DNA of 64,000 nucleotides, taken from Pedobacter cryotolerans. Its GTDB lineage: Bacteria; Bacteroidota; Bacteroidia; Sphingobacteriales; Sphingobacteriaceae. The stretch lies in the NCBI RefSeq assembly GCF_005116475.1, contig NZ_SWBO01000008.1, positions 62,001 through 126,000 on the forward strand. The letters run 5' to 3'. The notes under the pieces were generated by a model that was not told the DNA's origin, ran no database searches, and saw only the letters and a list, made by a program, of their open reading frames with translations. This document shows positions 19,901 through 28,070 of this stretch, piece after piece. Within the stretch, counting starts at the first letter, position 1; each line of letters starts with the position of its first letter. A program made the position numbers and the translations under genes.

Positions 19901-20149
19901 AGTATCTCTAAAAACCTCTTGATGCATTTTATACCAAGTTTCGGCATCTTGAGCAAACTTTTTTAATAATTTTTCATTATTTAAATAATAATAAATCTCA
20001 AAATGCGGAGTTTGCAAAACCTTAAAATCAGCATTTTTATAACGCACTCTATTTTGCCCAAAATATTGGGCATTTACAGAAATAACAGCTACAAAAACCA
20101 AGAGTAATGTTACTATTAGTTTTTTGATAAGGGTAAAATTTCTATCCAT
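16964..20149 (-). CDS. Exported gluzincin-like protease / TolB-type propeller / outer-membrane barrel protein
   Basis: A 1061-residue protein with signal peptide ending VNAQ. Residues about 40-260 form a Peptidase_MA-like domain with the zinc motif HELVH (His141, Glu142, His145) and a downstream VEGMAEYL supplying the third ligand. Residues about 300-590 contain PD40/WD40-like TolB propeller repeats (SPDGKYLAFLS, SPDSKQFAFS, PNGKDIAFSG, SPDGTKIVFSSD). The last 420 or so residues are beta-rich, with a closing block (MSVGVSLRVNLFGALIIEPY, then QRKDLAGRGIFGLNFAPGW) like a surface-antigen/BamA-type barrel. Such three-part proteins are known in Bacteroidota genomes but the role is not established; a cell-envelope or surface protease is likely. 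Confidence 0.8.
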   Translation of the reverse strand: MDRNFTLIKKLIVTLLLVFVAVISVNAQYFGQNRVRYKNADFKVLQTPHFEIYYYLNNEKLLKKFAQDAETWYKMHQEVFRDTFFKKNPIILYSNHPDFQQTTALNGEVGVGTGGVTEAFKNRVIMPVLDLNSQTRHVLGHELVHAFQYHVLLEKDSMDLESVGNTPLWMVEGMAEYLSVGKKDAFTSMWMRDALLNRDIPSLKDLTNSNKYFPYRYGQAFWTFVGSLYGDTTIVPLFKNTARYGYENAIKYTFGFDDKTLSGLWKNSIEEHYRPLLKADSSQIKISGTKIIDNKNAGNMNVAPAISPDGKYLAFLSEKDLFGIDLFLADAKTGRIIRKLTSQVANSHIDDFNFLESAGAWSPDSKQFAFSIFSKGKNQMLIVDVANGNTVLKTHMDKVEQFSNLTWAPNGKDIAFSGMIEGQSDIFSYNLDTKIVSQLTNDEYSDYAPSFSPDGTKIVFSSDRASKESGNTAAVHPMNLTIYDIANKTLSNIPVFKGANNLNAQFSGDSKRIFFLSNRDGFRNLYEVNLADNNVKQLTDYFTGISGITEFSPAITVSRNDDIIYSYYRYQRYTLYNSPLSNFKAKPVGAQDVNFDAAILPPVENIGVNIINSNLGNFERFEKTLTDSMRVVPYRAKFKLDYLANSGVGVSTSRFGTGLQGGIIGMFSDILGRNQIIGNLAVNGEIYDFGGLIAYINQKSRINYGVAVSHIPYVTGFRSYGQYNPQSNTDPIDTISTNILRTFEDKIDVFASYPFSKVHRFEAGTAFARYSYRLDRFNNFYENVNGYPTFFLGSNREKVSNAQATNALGIPLDPFTIMQGNAFFVGDNTINGLTSPLDGFRYRVGAEQYFGDFNFTAVTADLRKYWRLKPVTLAVRTYNYLRLGEGSENLFPLYAGYGYLIRGYEANSFYNNNNQSQDNATIGIEQLSGSKLAVFNFEVRLPFTGPKKLAQIQSKFLFSDLNLFFDAGLAWTENTKVAFKGQPTYQTVPLTDVQGNPILDQTGKQIFTQFTNERVPAMSVGVSLRVNLFGALIIEPYYAIPFQRKDLAGRGIFGLNFAPGW

Positions 20150-20224
20150 ATGATGATTTTTAAGGACTTAAATGCATTAATTTACGATAAAGTTGGGAAT
20201 GTAGTTTTGCTAGTAACACTACAG

Positions 20225-22672
20225 TCAACCACCATTGTTTTTGTTTTTCTCTTTTTCTTCCTGACGCTGCTTTCTACGTAATTCTCTTTCTTCTTTTTTA
20301 GTTAGAGGTGTTGTTGGCGTTGTAGCTGGTACTTGCTGATTTTCAATTGGCTTTTTCTCTTCACCCTTTTTTACTTCAGTTTCTGGATTAAGAATTGGTT
20401 GTGTTTCAATTATTGTCTCATCCATATCCAAACTATCTGTATCTAAACTATCAACGGTAGTGGTATCAATACGCTGACGAGGGGTAGGGCAGTTATATTG
20501 AATGTTGATTTCAACTTTAGGTTTTGAAAAAGGGCCATAAGTGTATCCGCTATTTGGGTCTTTGTAAACTTTCTCCATAAATTTAGCAAAAATAGGAAGA
20601 GCAGTTCTAGAGCCTTCGCCAGTTTCGCCGTTAGTAAAATGTGCTGTTCTTTCATCGCATCCAACCCAAACACCAGTTACTAAGTCTTTGGTTATACCCA
20701 TGTACCAAGCGTCAACATAATCTGATGATGTGCCAGTTTTACCACCAATTTGGTTACCTTTTTTAAATAAATCCCATTCCCAAAGTGCTTGCGAAGTTCC
20801 TCCTGGCTCCTCCATTCCGCCTCTAAACATATACAACATTAACCAAGCAATCTCCTCAGTTAAAACACGTTTAGTTTTTGGCTTAAAGTCTTCAATTAAA
20901 TTATCTTCTAGGTCAGTGATTCTTTCAACCAAAATAGGATCGGTTTTTACACCTTCATTTAAGAAGGTACTGTAAGCTTTAACCATTTCAAAAACAGTTA
21001 CATCATTTGGACCTAAACTTACTGAAGGAACAGCTTCTAGTTTACTATCAATGCCACATTCATTAGCCCATTTAACTACATTTTCTGGACCAACTTTTTC
21101 GGTTACTTGAGCTGTTACGGTATTTACCGACTTACCCATTGCCCAACGTAACGACATATTTTGGTAGCTATAACTCCAATCTGCATTTTTTGGCTCCCAA
21201 TATTCTGTTTTACCTTTATTCTGATAAGCAATTTTGACAGGTTTATCTATAAAAGTGTCGCAAGGGCTCATTCCGCTTTCTAATGCTGCCAAGTAAGCAA
21301 AGGGTTTAAACGTAGAACCTGCTTGCCTTTTAGCTTGATTAACATGATCATATTTAAAATATTTATGATCTAAACCACCCACCCAAACTTTAATTTTTCC
21401 GCTTTTAGGTTCCATGGTCATCATCCCGGTATTCATTATTTTACCGTAATAACGGATTGAATCCATTGTACTAAAAAGTGTATCTACATCACCTTTGTGC
21501 GAAAAGATTTTCATTTCTTTTTTCTTATTAAAATAAGCATCTATCGAATCGGTATTGTTGTTATATTTCTTTTGCAGCATGGCATAAATCGGCAAGTTTC
21601 TTTTTGCCCTATCGGGATAATCAACTTTTTTACGTTCCGAGTCTTCCCAAGGATCTTCATTTCCCCAAACGTTATAAAATCTTTTTTGGATGATCCTCAT
21701 TTGATCTTTTACCGCTTCTTCTGCATATTTTTGAAGTTTAGAATCGATAGTGGTATAAATTTTCAAGCCATCTTCGTACAAATCATAATTATTTTCTTTA
21801 CACCATTCTTCTAAATATTTATCAACTGCTGCACGCAAATAAGAGTCATCGCTGGTTGCATCTCTCATTTTACCTTCTTTAAGTTGCAAAGGCAATTTCG
21901 TAATCATTGTTAAACTATCTTTACTTAAATAGTTGTATTTATTCATTTGGTTTAGCACCGTATTTCTTCTTTTAAGTGCACCATCTGGGTTGTTAATCGG
22001 ATTGTATAAGTTTGTTCCCTTTAACATACCAACCAACAAGGCAGCTTCATTTAATTTTAAATCCTTCGCTTCCTTATCAAAATATACTCTCGATGCTGTT
22101 TTAATGCCATAAGCATTGTTGCCAAATGAAACAGTATTTAAATACATGGTAATGATATCGTTTTTATCGTAATTAGACTCAAGTTTTAAGGCTGTCATCC
22201 ATTCTTTAAGTTTCGATACCAATGTTCTTACCAGTGGGATGTGTTTTACTAATCCAGATGCTTTACTATACCTTGTTCTGTAAAGATTTTTGGCCAACTG
22301 TTGGGTAATGGTACTTGCGCCACCATCTTGACCTAAACCTACAACAGCTCTGCCAACTGCTTGTATATCAATACCCGAATGTTTATAAAAACGAACATCT
22401 TCTGTAGCAATAAGTGCATTAATAATGCTAGGCGAAATCTGATTGAAATCTACCGGTGTTCTATTTTCTTTAAAATACCTGCCAATTAACACACCGTCAG
22501 CGGTATACAATTCTGAACCAACTCTTTGTGCAGGTTTTTTAATATCAGCGTAGCTAGGAGAGTAGCCAAAAAGCCATAAAAAATTTAGTTGTAGAGCGCA
22601 AAAAAAGACAATAACTAAATATAAAAATATGGTAAAGTAGCGGATGTATTTATTTTTAATTTCTCGAAACAT
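20225..22672 (-). CDS. Class A penicillin-binding protein (bifunctional transglycosylase/transpeptidase)
   Basis: This enzyme polymerises lipid II and cross-links peptidoglycan at the outer face of the inner membrane. It has one N-terminal membrane anchor (about residues 11-36). The GT51 glycosyltransferase domain has ATEDVRFYKHSGID with catalytic Glu91, and GGASTITQQLAKN near residue 117. The transpeptidase domain has AGSTFKPF (SxxK, Ser near 452), KSVNT (SxN) and GGKTGTSSDY (KTG, near 644). The C-terminal tail beyond about residue 745 is low-complexity, with many Lys, Glu and Thr and a run of basic residues. Length, 815 residues, fits PBP1A. It is preceded by a 219-bp region divergent from the PPK2 gene. 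Confidence 0.93.
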   Translation of the reverse strand: MFREIKNKYIRYFTIFLYLVIVFFCALQLNFLWLFGYSPSYADIKKPAQRVGSELYTADGVLIGRYFKENRTPVDFNQISPSIINALIATEDVRFYKHSGIDIQAVGRAVVGLGQDGGASTITQQLAKNLYRTRYSKASGLVKHIPLVRTLVSKLKEWMTALKLESNYDKNDIITMYLNTVSFGNNAYGIKTASRVYFDKEAKDLKLNEAALLVGMLKGTNLYNPINNPDGALKRRNTVLNQMNKYNYLSKDSLTMITKLPLQLKEGKMRDATSDDSYLRAAVDKYLEEWCKENNYDLYEDGLKIYTTIDSKLQKYAEEAVKDQMRIIQKRFYNVWGNEDPWEDSERKKVDYPDRAKRNLPIYAMLQKKYNNNTDSIDAYFNKKKEMKIFSHKGDVDTLFSTMDSIRYYGKIMNTGMMTMEPKSGKIKVWVGGLDHKYFKYDHVNQAKRQAGSTFKPFAYLAALESGMSPCDTFIDKPVKIAYQNKGKTEYWEPKNADWSYSYQNMSLRWAMGKSVNTVTAQVTEKVGPENVVKWANECGIDSKLEAVPSVSLGPNDVTVFEMVKAYSTFLNEGVKTDPILVERITDLEDNLIEDFKPKTKRVLTEEIAWLMLYMFRGGMEEPGGTSQALWEWDLFKKGNQIGGKTGTSSDYVDAWYMGITKDLVTGVWVGCDERTAHFTNGETGEGSRTALPIFAKFMEKVYKDPNSGYTYGPFSKPKVEINIQYNCPTPRQRIDTTTVDSLDTDSLDMDETIIETQPILNPETEVKKGEEKKPIENQQVPATTPTTPLTKKEERELRRKQRQEEKEKNKNNGG

Positions 22673-22891
22673 ATGTTAAAGATGGTAAAAAAACGTAGTT
22701 TGTGTCTTTAAATTTTTTAATCTAAGTAAATATCTGCAATTAATTAATCATACATCTTAACAAAACAAGAGCTATTTGATGTATGTGGGGTTAAAGATAA
22801 CTTTAGCTTTAATCAATACAAATTAACGTATTTAATTTACTTAAATTTTAGCCTATATTTAAAATAATAAAAATTAAATCTCAATAACATT

Positions 22892-23779
22892 ATGGCCTTG
22901 AAAACTAATACAAAAAAATATTTAGCCAATACCAATGGTAAATTTTCACTTAAAGATTACAGCACAACCTACAATGGTCATTTAAGTAAAGAAGAGGGTA
23001 AAGCAGATCTCGAAAGAGTAAAAACTGAGTTGTCAATACACCAGGAATCGCTATATGCATCAAACTCTCATTCTTTATTGGTTATTTTTCAGGCAATGGA
23101 TGCTGCTGGTAAAGATAGTGCAATTGAACATGTGATGTCTGGGTTAAATCCACAAGGCTGCCAAGTGTATAGTTTTAAAACGCCAAATAGTGAGGAATAT
23201 GAACACGATTATTTATGGCGTCATTACAAAGCTTTACCAGAACGTGGTAGAATTGGCATACACAATCGCTCACATTACGAGAATGTATTGGTTTGCAAAG
23301 TTCACCCCGAATATATTTTAAACGAAAATATTCCTGGTATTGATGATGTTAAAAAAATTAACAAAAAATTCTGGGCAAATCGGTATGAGAGTATCAGAAA
23401 TTTTGAAAAGCATTTGGTAGACAATGGTACAACTATCATTAAATTTTTTCTTCATGTAAGTAAGGATGAACAAAAACAAAGATTTTTAGATAGGATAGAC
23501 GACAAAACTAAGAATTGGAAGTTTTCTGCAGGTGATTTAAAGGAGAGAGCTTTATGGGATAAATATATGGATGCCTATCAGCAAACGATAAAAGAAACCT
23601 CAACTGATGCAGCGCCTTGGTATGTAATTCCGGCAGATAAAAAATGGTACGCCAGACTAGCAATAAGCCAAATAATTGATGAAACTTTGCAAAGTATGAA
23701 ATTGAAGTTTCCAGAACTTCCGGCAGAAGAGGTGGCCGAATTAGGAACCTTAAGACAACAACTGTTGGATGAGGTTTAA
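22892..23779 (+). CDS. Polyphosphate kinase 2 family protein (PPK2)
   Basis: It transfers phosphate between polyphosphate and nucleotides in the cytoplasm. The P-loop-like Walker A is FQAMDAAGKDSAIEH (near residues 66-80). The PPK2 blocks PSxEExxHDYLWR-type (here PNSEEYEHDYLWRHYKALPE), RGRIGIHNRSHYENVLVCKV and FFLHVSKDEQKQRFLDRIDD follow, then the lid-side KNWKFSAGDLKERALWDKYM. The C-terminal APWYVIPADKKWYARLAIS is also typical. Length, 295 residues, corresponds to single-domain PPK2; class (NMP, NDP or both) cannot be settled from sequence reading alone. It stands alone between a divergent PBP and a convergent serine hydrolase, with a strong hairpin after its stop. Confidence 0.92.
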   Translation: MALKTNTKKYLANTNGKFSLKDYSTTYNGHLSKEEGKADLERVKTELSIHQESLYASNSHSLLVIFQAMDAAGKDSAIEHVMSGLNPQGCQVYSFKTPNSEEYEHDYLWRHYKALPERGRIGIHNRSHYENVLVCKVHPEYILNENIPGIDDVKKINKKFWANRYESIRNFEKHLVDNGTTIIKFFLHVSKDEQKQRFLDRIDDKTKNWKFSAGDLKERALWDKYMDAYQQTIKETSTDAAPWYVIPADKKWYARLAISQIIDETLQSMKLKFPELPAEEVAELGTLRQQLLDEV

Positions 23780-23788
23780 ATTTAGGGG

Positions 23789-23808
23789 GGGTAAGGCTTG
23801 CCTTACCC
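23789..23808. terminator. GC-rich hairpin downstream of PPK2
   Basis: GGGTAAGGC/GCCTTACCC is a perfect 9-bp stem with a TT loop, 9 bp after the PPK2 stop. There is no T-run, so it may be a weak terminator between convergent genes or a small repeat element. Confidence 0.5.
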
Positions 23809-23857
23809 AATTTCAATGGTTTTGGGCAACCGCAAGGGTAGCTCCTACAATAGATGT

Positions 23858-25102
23858 CTAATAATCCATTTTGTATGTACTTAAATCTGCCAAGTGCTTT
23901 TTGGTTCTATTTAGCTCATGCTTATAAATTTCTTGACCTATGTTTTTCATAAACGGATAACAAACGGTTTCGTATTCGTACTTGCTATCATTGTAAATAC
24001 CATCCTCATTAGATTGTACAACGGCAGTTAAAAAGAATTCAACTTTGTTTTTAAAATCAATAAAGTAAGCGTTGTCTATAATAAAACCATAGCTATCGCC
24101 ATACTTATTGAAAATCCTGATATCATTATCTAAAACTGCATTTTTTTCTCTACCGTAATAAATCATTTTTGCATAAGTTGGCCAAAATTCATTTTCATCA
24201 TATTTGGGTTCCTTACTTTCGGTAGGTAATTTACTCATGTAGGTATAGATTAATTGATAATCTTCTTGAGTTAAATTAAATCTATCTTTTTTTGCAAATG
24301 CTTCAGGCATCATTAATTTCCTCATCAACAATTGCTGATCGGCAATGGTAAAAACATTTTTATTAGCGAAACTATAGGGTTCATTAACCAATTTCTCATC
24401 CCCATCAATATATCCTTTTCCAACAATTAAATTTGTTAGTTCTAATGGGTATTCTTTCTCATCATACTGAGCATCTTGATGATAGATAAGTTGTTCTCCC
24501 TCATAAAAATCAATCGGATTGGTATGTTTAGCAGCTTCACCACCATCGCCTATGGCCAAACGATTTAAAATTCTACTATCTTCCATTCCGTATTTTTTAA
24601 GCTTATCATTAATTTCTGCTCTGCCGATAAATTCAAATAATCTATTGTAGGCATCATTATCGCTGGTTAGCAAAATCTTTTTAATGTAATGAGCGATGCT
24701 AGGTTTGCCATTAGCTGCACTTTGATCTTTTAAAACTTTAGTATGTGTTTGATAACTGCTATCAGTTAACATGGTAGAATACGCTGATATACCTTTGTTT
24801 TTTAAAGAATTAGCTTTTTCTAAAGCAAAAATTACAGCTGCCAATTTAACGGTACTTGCAGGATAAAAATATCTTTTAGGGTTAAAATTGTAGGAAAATG
24901 TTTTAAATGAAGGCTTATTGTTTTGATCTCTATTAATTTGAGTGTACATTAATTGCACCTCATTTTTATTTGGATGGTTTAACACTTTAGCAAAAAGTTC
25001 TGGTTTGCTTTGCATTAGTTGTTGCAAAAATGTAGTATCTGTTTGTTGCGCCATTACAGGTAAACTAATAATTGATAATAGACAAATGAGCAATTTTATC
25101 AT
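23858..25102 (-). CDS. Exported class-A beta-lactamase-like serine hydrolase
   Basis: A 414-residue protein with signal peptide ending VMAQQ. The serine-hydrolase fold motifs are PASTVK (Ser83, Lys86), TSDND (Ser147-Asp148-Asn149), and NKYGDSYGF near residue 338, where KYG stands in place of the usual KTG. The protein is larger than true class A beta-lactamases (about 290 residues), with insertions, so a peptidoglycan-related or unknown hydrolase is more likely than antibiotic resistance. It is convergent with PPK2; its 5' end lies about 100 bp from the cobalamin promoter that drives the divergent btuB-like gene. Confidence 0.8.
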   Translation of the reverse strand: MIKLLICLLSIISLPVMAQQTDTTFLQQLMQSKPELFAKVLNHPNKNEVQLMYTQINRDQNNKPSFKTFSYNFNPKRYFYPASTVKLAAVIFALEKANSLKNKGISAYSTMLTDSSYQTHTKVLKDQSAANGKPSIAHYIKKILLTSDNDAYNRLFEFIGRAEINDKLKKYGMEDSRILNRLAIGDGGEAAKHTNPIDFYEGEQLIYHQDAQYDEKEYPLELTNLIVGKGYIDGDEKLVNEPYSFANKNVFTIADQQLLMRKLMMPEAFAKKDRFNLTQEDYQLIYTYMSKLPTESKEPKYDENEFWPTYAKMIYYGREKNAVLDNDIRIFNKYGDSYGFIIDNAYFIDFKNKVEFFLTAVVQSNEDGIYNDSKYEYETVCYPFMKNIGQEIYKHELNRTKKHLADLSTYKMDY

Positions 25103-25175
25103 AGCTAAAATTTGAGTTTTAAAGATATGGTTTTATGTTATTTTTAGACAAAACTATAAGCTAAAATTATAATTA

Positions 25176-25206
25176 TTTGCTGTTATCGCATATTTAGCTA
25201 CATTTG
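25176..25206 (+). promoter_or_regulatory. Promoter for the cobalamin riboswitch transcript
   Basis: TTTG (25176-25179), a 19-bp spacer and TACATTTG (25199-25206) form an exact match to the Bacteroidota -33/-7 consensus TTTG-N19-TAnnTTTG. The riboswitch begins a few bases downstream. Confidence 0.8.
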
Positions 25207-25212
25207 CACCGC

Positions 25213-25378
25213 TTTTGGTTTTCGAGTAATATCGAGATTAAAAGGGAATACGGTGTAAATCCGTAACTGTCCCGCAGCTGTAAGCTCTATTAACGGTTAC
25301 TAATCCATTGCCACTTTTCCGCAACTGCGGGATGGGAAGGCAGTTTAACCGGGAGTAAGTCAGAAGACCTGCCTTTAG
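25213..25378 (+). ncRNA. Cobalamin (adenosylcobalamin) riboswitch
   Basis: The B12-box elements are readable in order: AAAAGGGAATACGGTG, then TAAATCCGTAACTGTCCC, then GCAGCTGTAAGC, the GCCACT region followed by GGGAAGGC, and finally AAGTCAGAAGACCTGCC. These match the conserved core of the cobalamin riboswitch family. It sits between an exact promoter and the btuB-like gene, so vitamin B12 is expected to repress that gene by a transcriptional or translational mechanism. The boundaries are approximate. Confidence 0.95.
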
Positions 25379-25480
25379 CATTATAATTTCATAGCTTTCG
25401 GGGATTGAAGCTAGGAGTGGGACTATTTTTTACCTCATTTCTATTCTGATTCTTTTGCTGTGTGTATAAAACTCACAACA

Positions 25481-27349
25481 ATGAACAAAAAAACACTAAT
25501 TGCTGCAGGTCTAGGACTTGTACAATTAACCCTATTTGGGAAAATCGCTTTTGCACAAGATGCAGAAAAATTAAAAGAAGTAGTGATTTCAACTACAAAA
25601 AATGATCAAAAACAATCGCAAACTGGTAAAGTTGTAACGGTTATTACGGCCGAAGAGCTTTCGAAAAGTAGTGGACGTAACCTTGCAGAGTTGTTAAATT
25701 TACAAGCTGGTGTAAACGTTGTTGGCGCTGGAAGTAATGCTGGTAAAGAGAAAAGTGTTTTCTTTAGAGGTGCAGCAAGTGCTTACACGGTAATTTTAAT
25801 TGATGGTGTTTTAGCAACTGATCCCTCAGGAACTGGAGCCTTTGATTTACGCTTGTTAGCTATAGATCAAATTGAGCGAGTTGAAATTTTAAGAGGTGGG
25901 CAATCTACCATTTATGGTTCTGATGCTGTTGCGGGTGTAATCAACATCATTACAAAAAAGGATGGTATAAAAGGAAATAACGTTTATGGAGTAGCAACTG
26001 CTGGAAGTTATGATACTTACAAAGGCCAAATAGGTTTAAGTAGCAAAATAGATAATTTTAGCTACAACCTTAGCTACTCTCATTTAAGAACTGATGGTAT
26101 TTCAGAAGCAGTAAACCCGCCATCAAACTCACAACCGTTTGATAAAGATGGCGTAAAGCAAGATGCATTAAATGCAAATTTCTCATTCAAACTTGATAAG
26201 CGTTTAAGCTTAAATCCGTTTTTAAGATATTTTGAAGGTAAATTTGACTATGACGATAATGCATTTACTGATGCAAACAATATTTCTACTTCTAAAAACT
26301 TAAATGCAGGTTTAAATGCAATTTACCTATTAAATCAAGGAAAGTTTACATTGAATTATAGTCATCAAAATACAAAGAGAAATTATATAAGTCAGTACGG
26401 TGGTAATTACGAAGGTAAAATGAATCTTGTCGATTTATTTTATAATCAAAACTTAAACGAAAAACTGAACCTTCTTTTAGGTATAGAAAATAGAGCAACT
26501 GCAGTAACTCAATTTAATGTTAGTGGTTTAACACAGCCTTCGGCCAATTTATTTAGCTCATACGCATCTTTATTTTTGCATGATTTGAGCATCTTTAACT
26601 TAGAAATTGGTGGCAGATACAATAAACATAATAAGTATGGAGAAAACTTTACTTATGCTGTATCACCAAGTATCAATATTACAAATCAAATTAAATTGTT
26701 TGGTACCGTATCATCTTCATTTAGAGCACCTACATTAGATATGTTATTTGGTCAATTTGGCGCAAACTTAAATCTGAAACCAGAAAAAGCTATTAATTAC
26801 GAAGTTGGTACCACATTGAATTTCTTTAATGATATTGTGAATTTAAGGGTTGTTGGTTTTAAAAGAAACATGGATGATGCAATCATTTATGGTGCAAATG
26901 GCTACATCAATCAAAATGAGCAAAATGACAGAGGTTTTGAAATAGAACCAGGTGTAAAGTTTAAAAATCTTACAGTTAATGGATATTATGCTTATGTAGA
27001 AGGTAAGCAAATTAATGAAAACCTAATCTCGGATGTATTATTAAGAAGGCCAAAAAATACTTATGGCATAAATGCTGGTTTACAAGCAACATCAAACTTA
27101 TACTTTAGTGCAAATTACAAATTTACAGGCGATAGAGTAGATAGTGATTTTAGCTCATTCCCATCGGTAAACAAAGTTTTAGATTCATATCAACTATTTA
27201 ATTTTTATAGCGAATATGCCTTTGCAAAAAAACGTATGAGGGTTTTTGTTGATTTAAAGAATATCACCAATGAAAAATATACTGAGATAATTGGTTACAG
27301 TACTATGGGATTTAATATGAATGCTGGTGTAACTTTTAATTTTAAATAA
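25481..27349 (+). CDS. btuB: TonB-dependent receptor, probable cobalamin transporter (BtuB-like)
   Basis: An outer-membrane barrel for TonB-driven uptake. The signal peptide ends in AFAQDAEK and a TonB-box-like EKLKEVVIST follows. The plug domain includes GRNLAELLNLQAGVNVVG, SVFFRGAASAYTVILIDGV and GQSTIYGSDAVAGVINIIT. The barrel ends in the C-terminal GYSTMGFNMNAGVTFNFK, with terminal Phe-Lys. At 622 residues it is the size of BtuB and lacks the extra N-terminal domain of SusC proteins. Assignment to cobalamin comes from the riboswitch just upstream. The frame opens at GTG 25460, but ATG 25481 gives a good signal peptide. Confidence 0.9.
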   Translation: MNKKTLIAAGLGLVQLTLFGKIAFAQDAEKLKEVVISTTKNDQKQSQTGKVVTVITAEELSKSSGRNLAELLNLQAGVNVVGAGSNAGKEKSVFFRGAASAYTVILIDGVLATDPSGTGAFDLRLLAIDQIERVEILRGGQSTIYGSDAVAGVINIITKKDGIKGNNVYGVATAGSYDTYKGQIGLSSKIDNFSYNLSYSHLRTDGISEAVNPPSNSQPFDKDGVKQDALNANFSFKLDKRLSLNPFLRYFEGKFDYDDNAFTDANNISTSKNLNAGLNAIYLLNQGKFTLNYSHQNTKRNYISQYGGNYEGKMNLVDLFYNQNLNEKLNLLLGIENRATAVTQFNVSGLTQPSANLFSSYASLFLHDLSIFNLEIGGRYNKHNKYGENFTYAVSPSINITNQIKLFGTVSSSFRAPTLDMLFGQFGANLNLKPEKAINYEVGTTLNFFNDIVNLRVVGFKRNMDDAIIYGANGYINQNEQNDRGFEIEPGVKFKNLTVNGYYAYVEGKQINENLISDVLLRRPKNTYGINAGLQATSNLYFSANYKFTGDRVDSDFSSFPSVNKVLDSYQLFNFYSEYAFAKKRMRVFVDLKNITNEKYTEIIGYSTMGFNMNAGVTFNFK

Positions 27350-27401
27350 CAATTATTACACTTTAAATAAGCCGTCATTTTTTATTCAGCATTTAAAAAC
27401 C

Positions 27402-27409
27402 TAATTTTG
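27402..27409 (+). promoter_or_regulatory. -7 promoter box before the DUF6580 gene
   Basis: TAATTTTG matches TAnnTTTG exactly and lies 18 bp before the ATG. The DUF6580 gene may therefore have its own promoter in addition to read-through from the riboswitch transcript. Confidence 0.5.
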
Positions 27410-27427
27410 CAAACAAATTAAATACAA

Positions 27428-28000
27428 ATGGAAAATAAGTCTAGCTACAGAACAGCAGTATTACTTTTATTTATGCTAATTATTATTGGTCAAAGAGTAA
27501 TAGCACCACTTTCTCCAGATTTTGCATTAATTGCTAATTTTTCTGGTTTAGGAGCAGTTGCCATTTTTGGTGGTGCTTATTTTAAGAACAATGTTAATGG
27601 TTTTATTTTACCAATTTTAGTGTTGTTTTTAAGCGATTTAGGTCTTACATTAACTATGGGAGTAGATTATGGCTTTTATCAAGGATGGTACTATACTTAC
27701 ATTGCTTTTATTTTAATGGTTTTAGTAGGTAGATTTTATATCAATAAAATTAACGTACAAAATGTATTGGGGGCTAGTCTTATAGCAGTTTTTATCCATT
27801 GGATTGTTTCTGATTTTGGTGTTTGGTTAGGTTCTACTTATTACCCGCAAACTTTAGCAGGTTTTTGGCTGTGCTTAGTAAAAGCAATTCCTTTCGAACG
27901 TAATTTCTTATTCGGTACTTTAGGTTATGCTACTTTAATGTTTGGTGTTTTCGAGGCTTTAAAATCTAAATATGGAGCTTTAGTACTTAGTAAAGCATAG
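27428..28000 (+). CDS. DUF6580-type integral membrane protein, putative transporter subunit
   Basis: A 190-residue protein with about five or six hydrophobic segments (around residues 8-25, 35-58, 60-78, 88-105, 115-135 and 158-175). Recognisable features are NFSGLGAVAIFGGAYF, LVLFLSDLGLTL, YYTYIAFILMVLVG, HWIVSDFGVWLGS and the FLFGTLGYATLMFG segment. The fold and size resemble small transport proteins such as ECF S-components, and the family is annotated as a putative transporter. It follows btuB by 78 bp, so inner-membrane movement of cobalamin or a precursor is a reasonable inference. A terminator follows at 28021. Confidence 0.7.
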   Translation: MENKSSYRTAVLLLFMLIIIGQRVIAPLSPDFALIANFSGLGAVAIFGGAYFKNNVNGFILPILVLFLSDLGLTLTMGVDYGFYQGWYYTYIAFILMVLVGRFYINKINVQNVLGASLIAVFIHWIVSDFGVWLGSTYYPQTLAGFWLCLVKAIPFERNFLFGTLGYATLMFGVFEALKSKYGALVLSKA

Positions 28001-28020
28001 CTGAATAAAGCTTATATTTA

Positions 28021-28056
28021 AAACCCTTCTGTAATTAAAATGCAGAAGGGTTTTTT
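28021..28056 (+). terminator. Intrinsic terminator after the btuB-DUF6580 genes
   Basis: AAACCCTTCTG / CAGAAGGGTTTTTT forms an 11-bp stem (28021-28031 with 28043-28053) around an 11-nt loop, with a T-run. It separates the riboswitch operon from the sirtuin gene. Confidence 0.9.
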
Positions 28057-28070
28057 GTTAAATTAGTAAA

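Larger units (their letters stand above)
25103..25480. other. Intergenic region holding the cobalamin promoter and riboswitch
   Basis: This 378-bp gap is accounted for by a canonical promoter (25176-25206), the cobalamin riboswitch (about 25213-25378) and roughly 100 nt of leader before the btuB-like ATG. No ORF is supported. Confidence 0.85.

Noticed and set aside
24100..24960. Serine hydrolase as a true class A beta-lactamase resistance gene
   Set aside because: It is over 100 residues longer than such enzymes and has KYG in place of KTG, so only the fold family is claimed.
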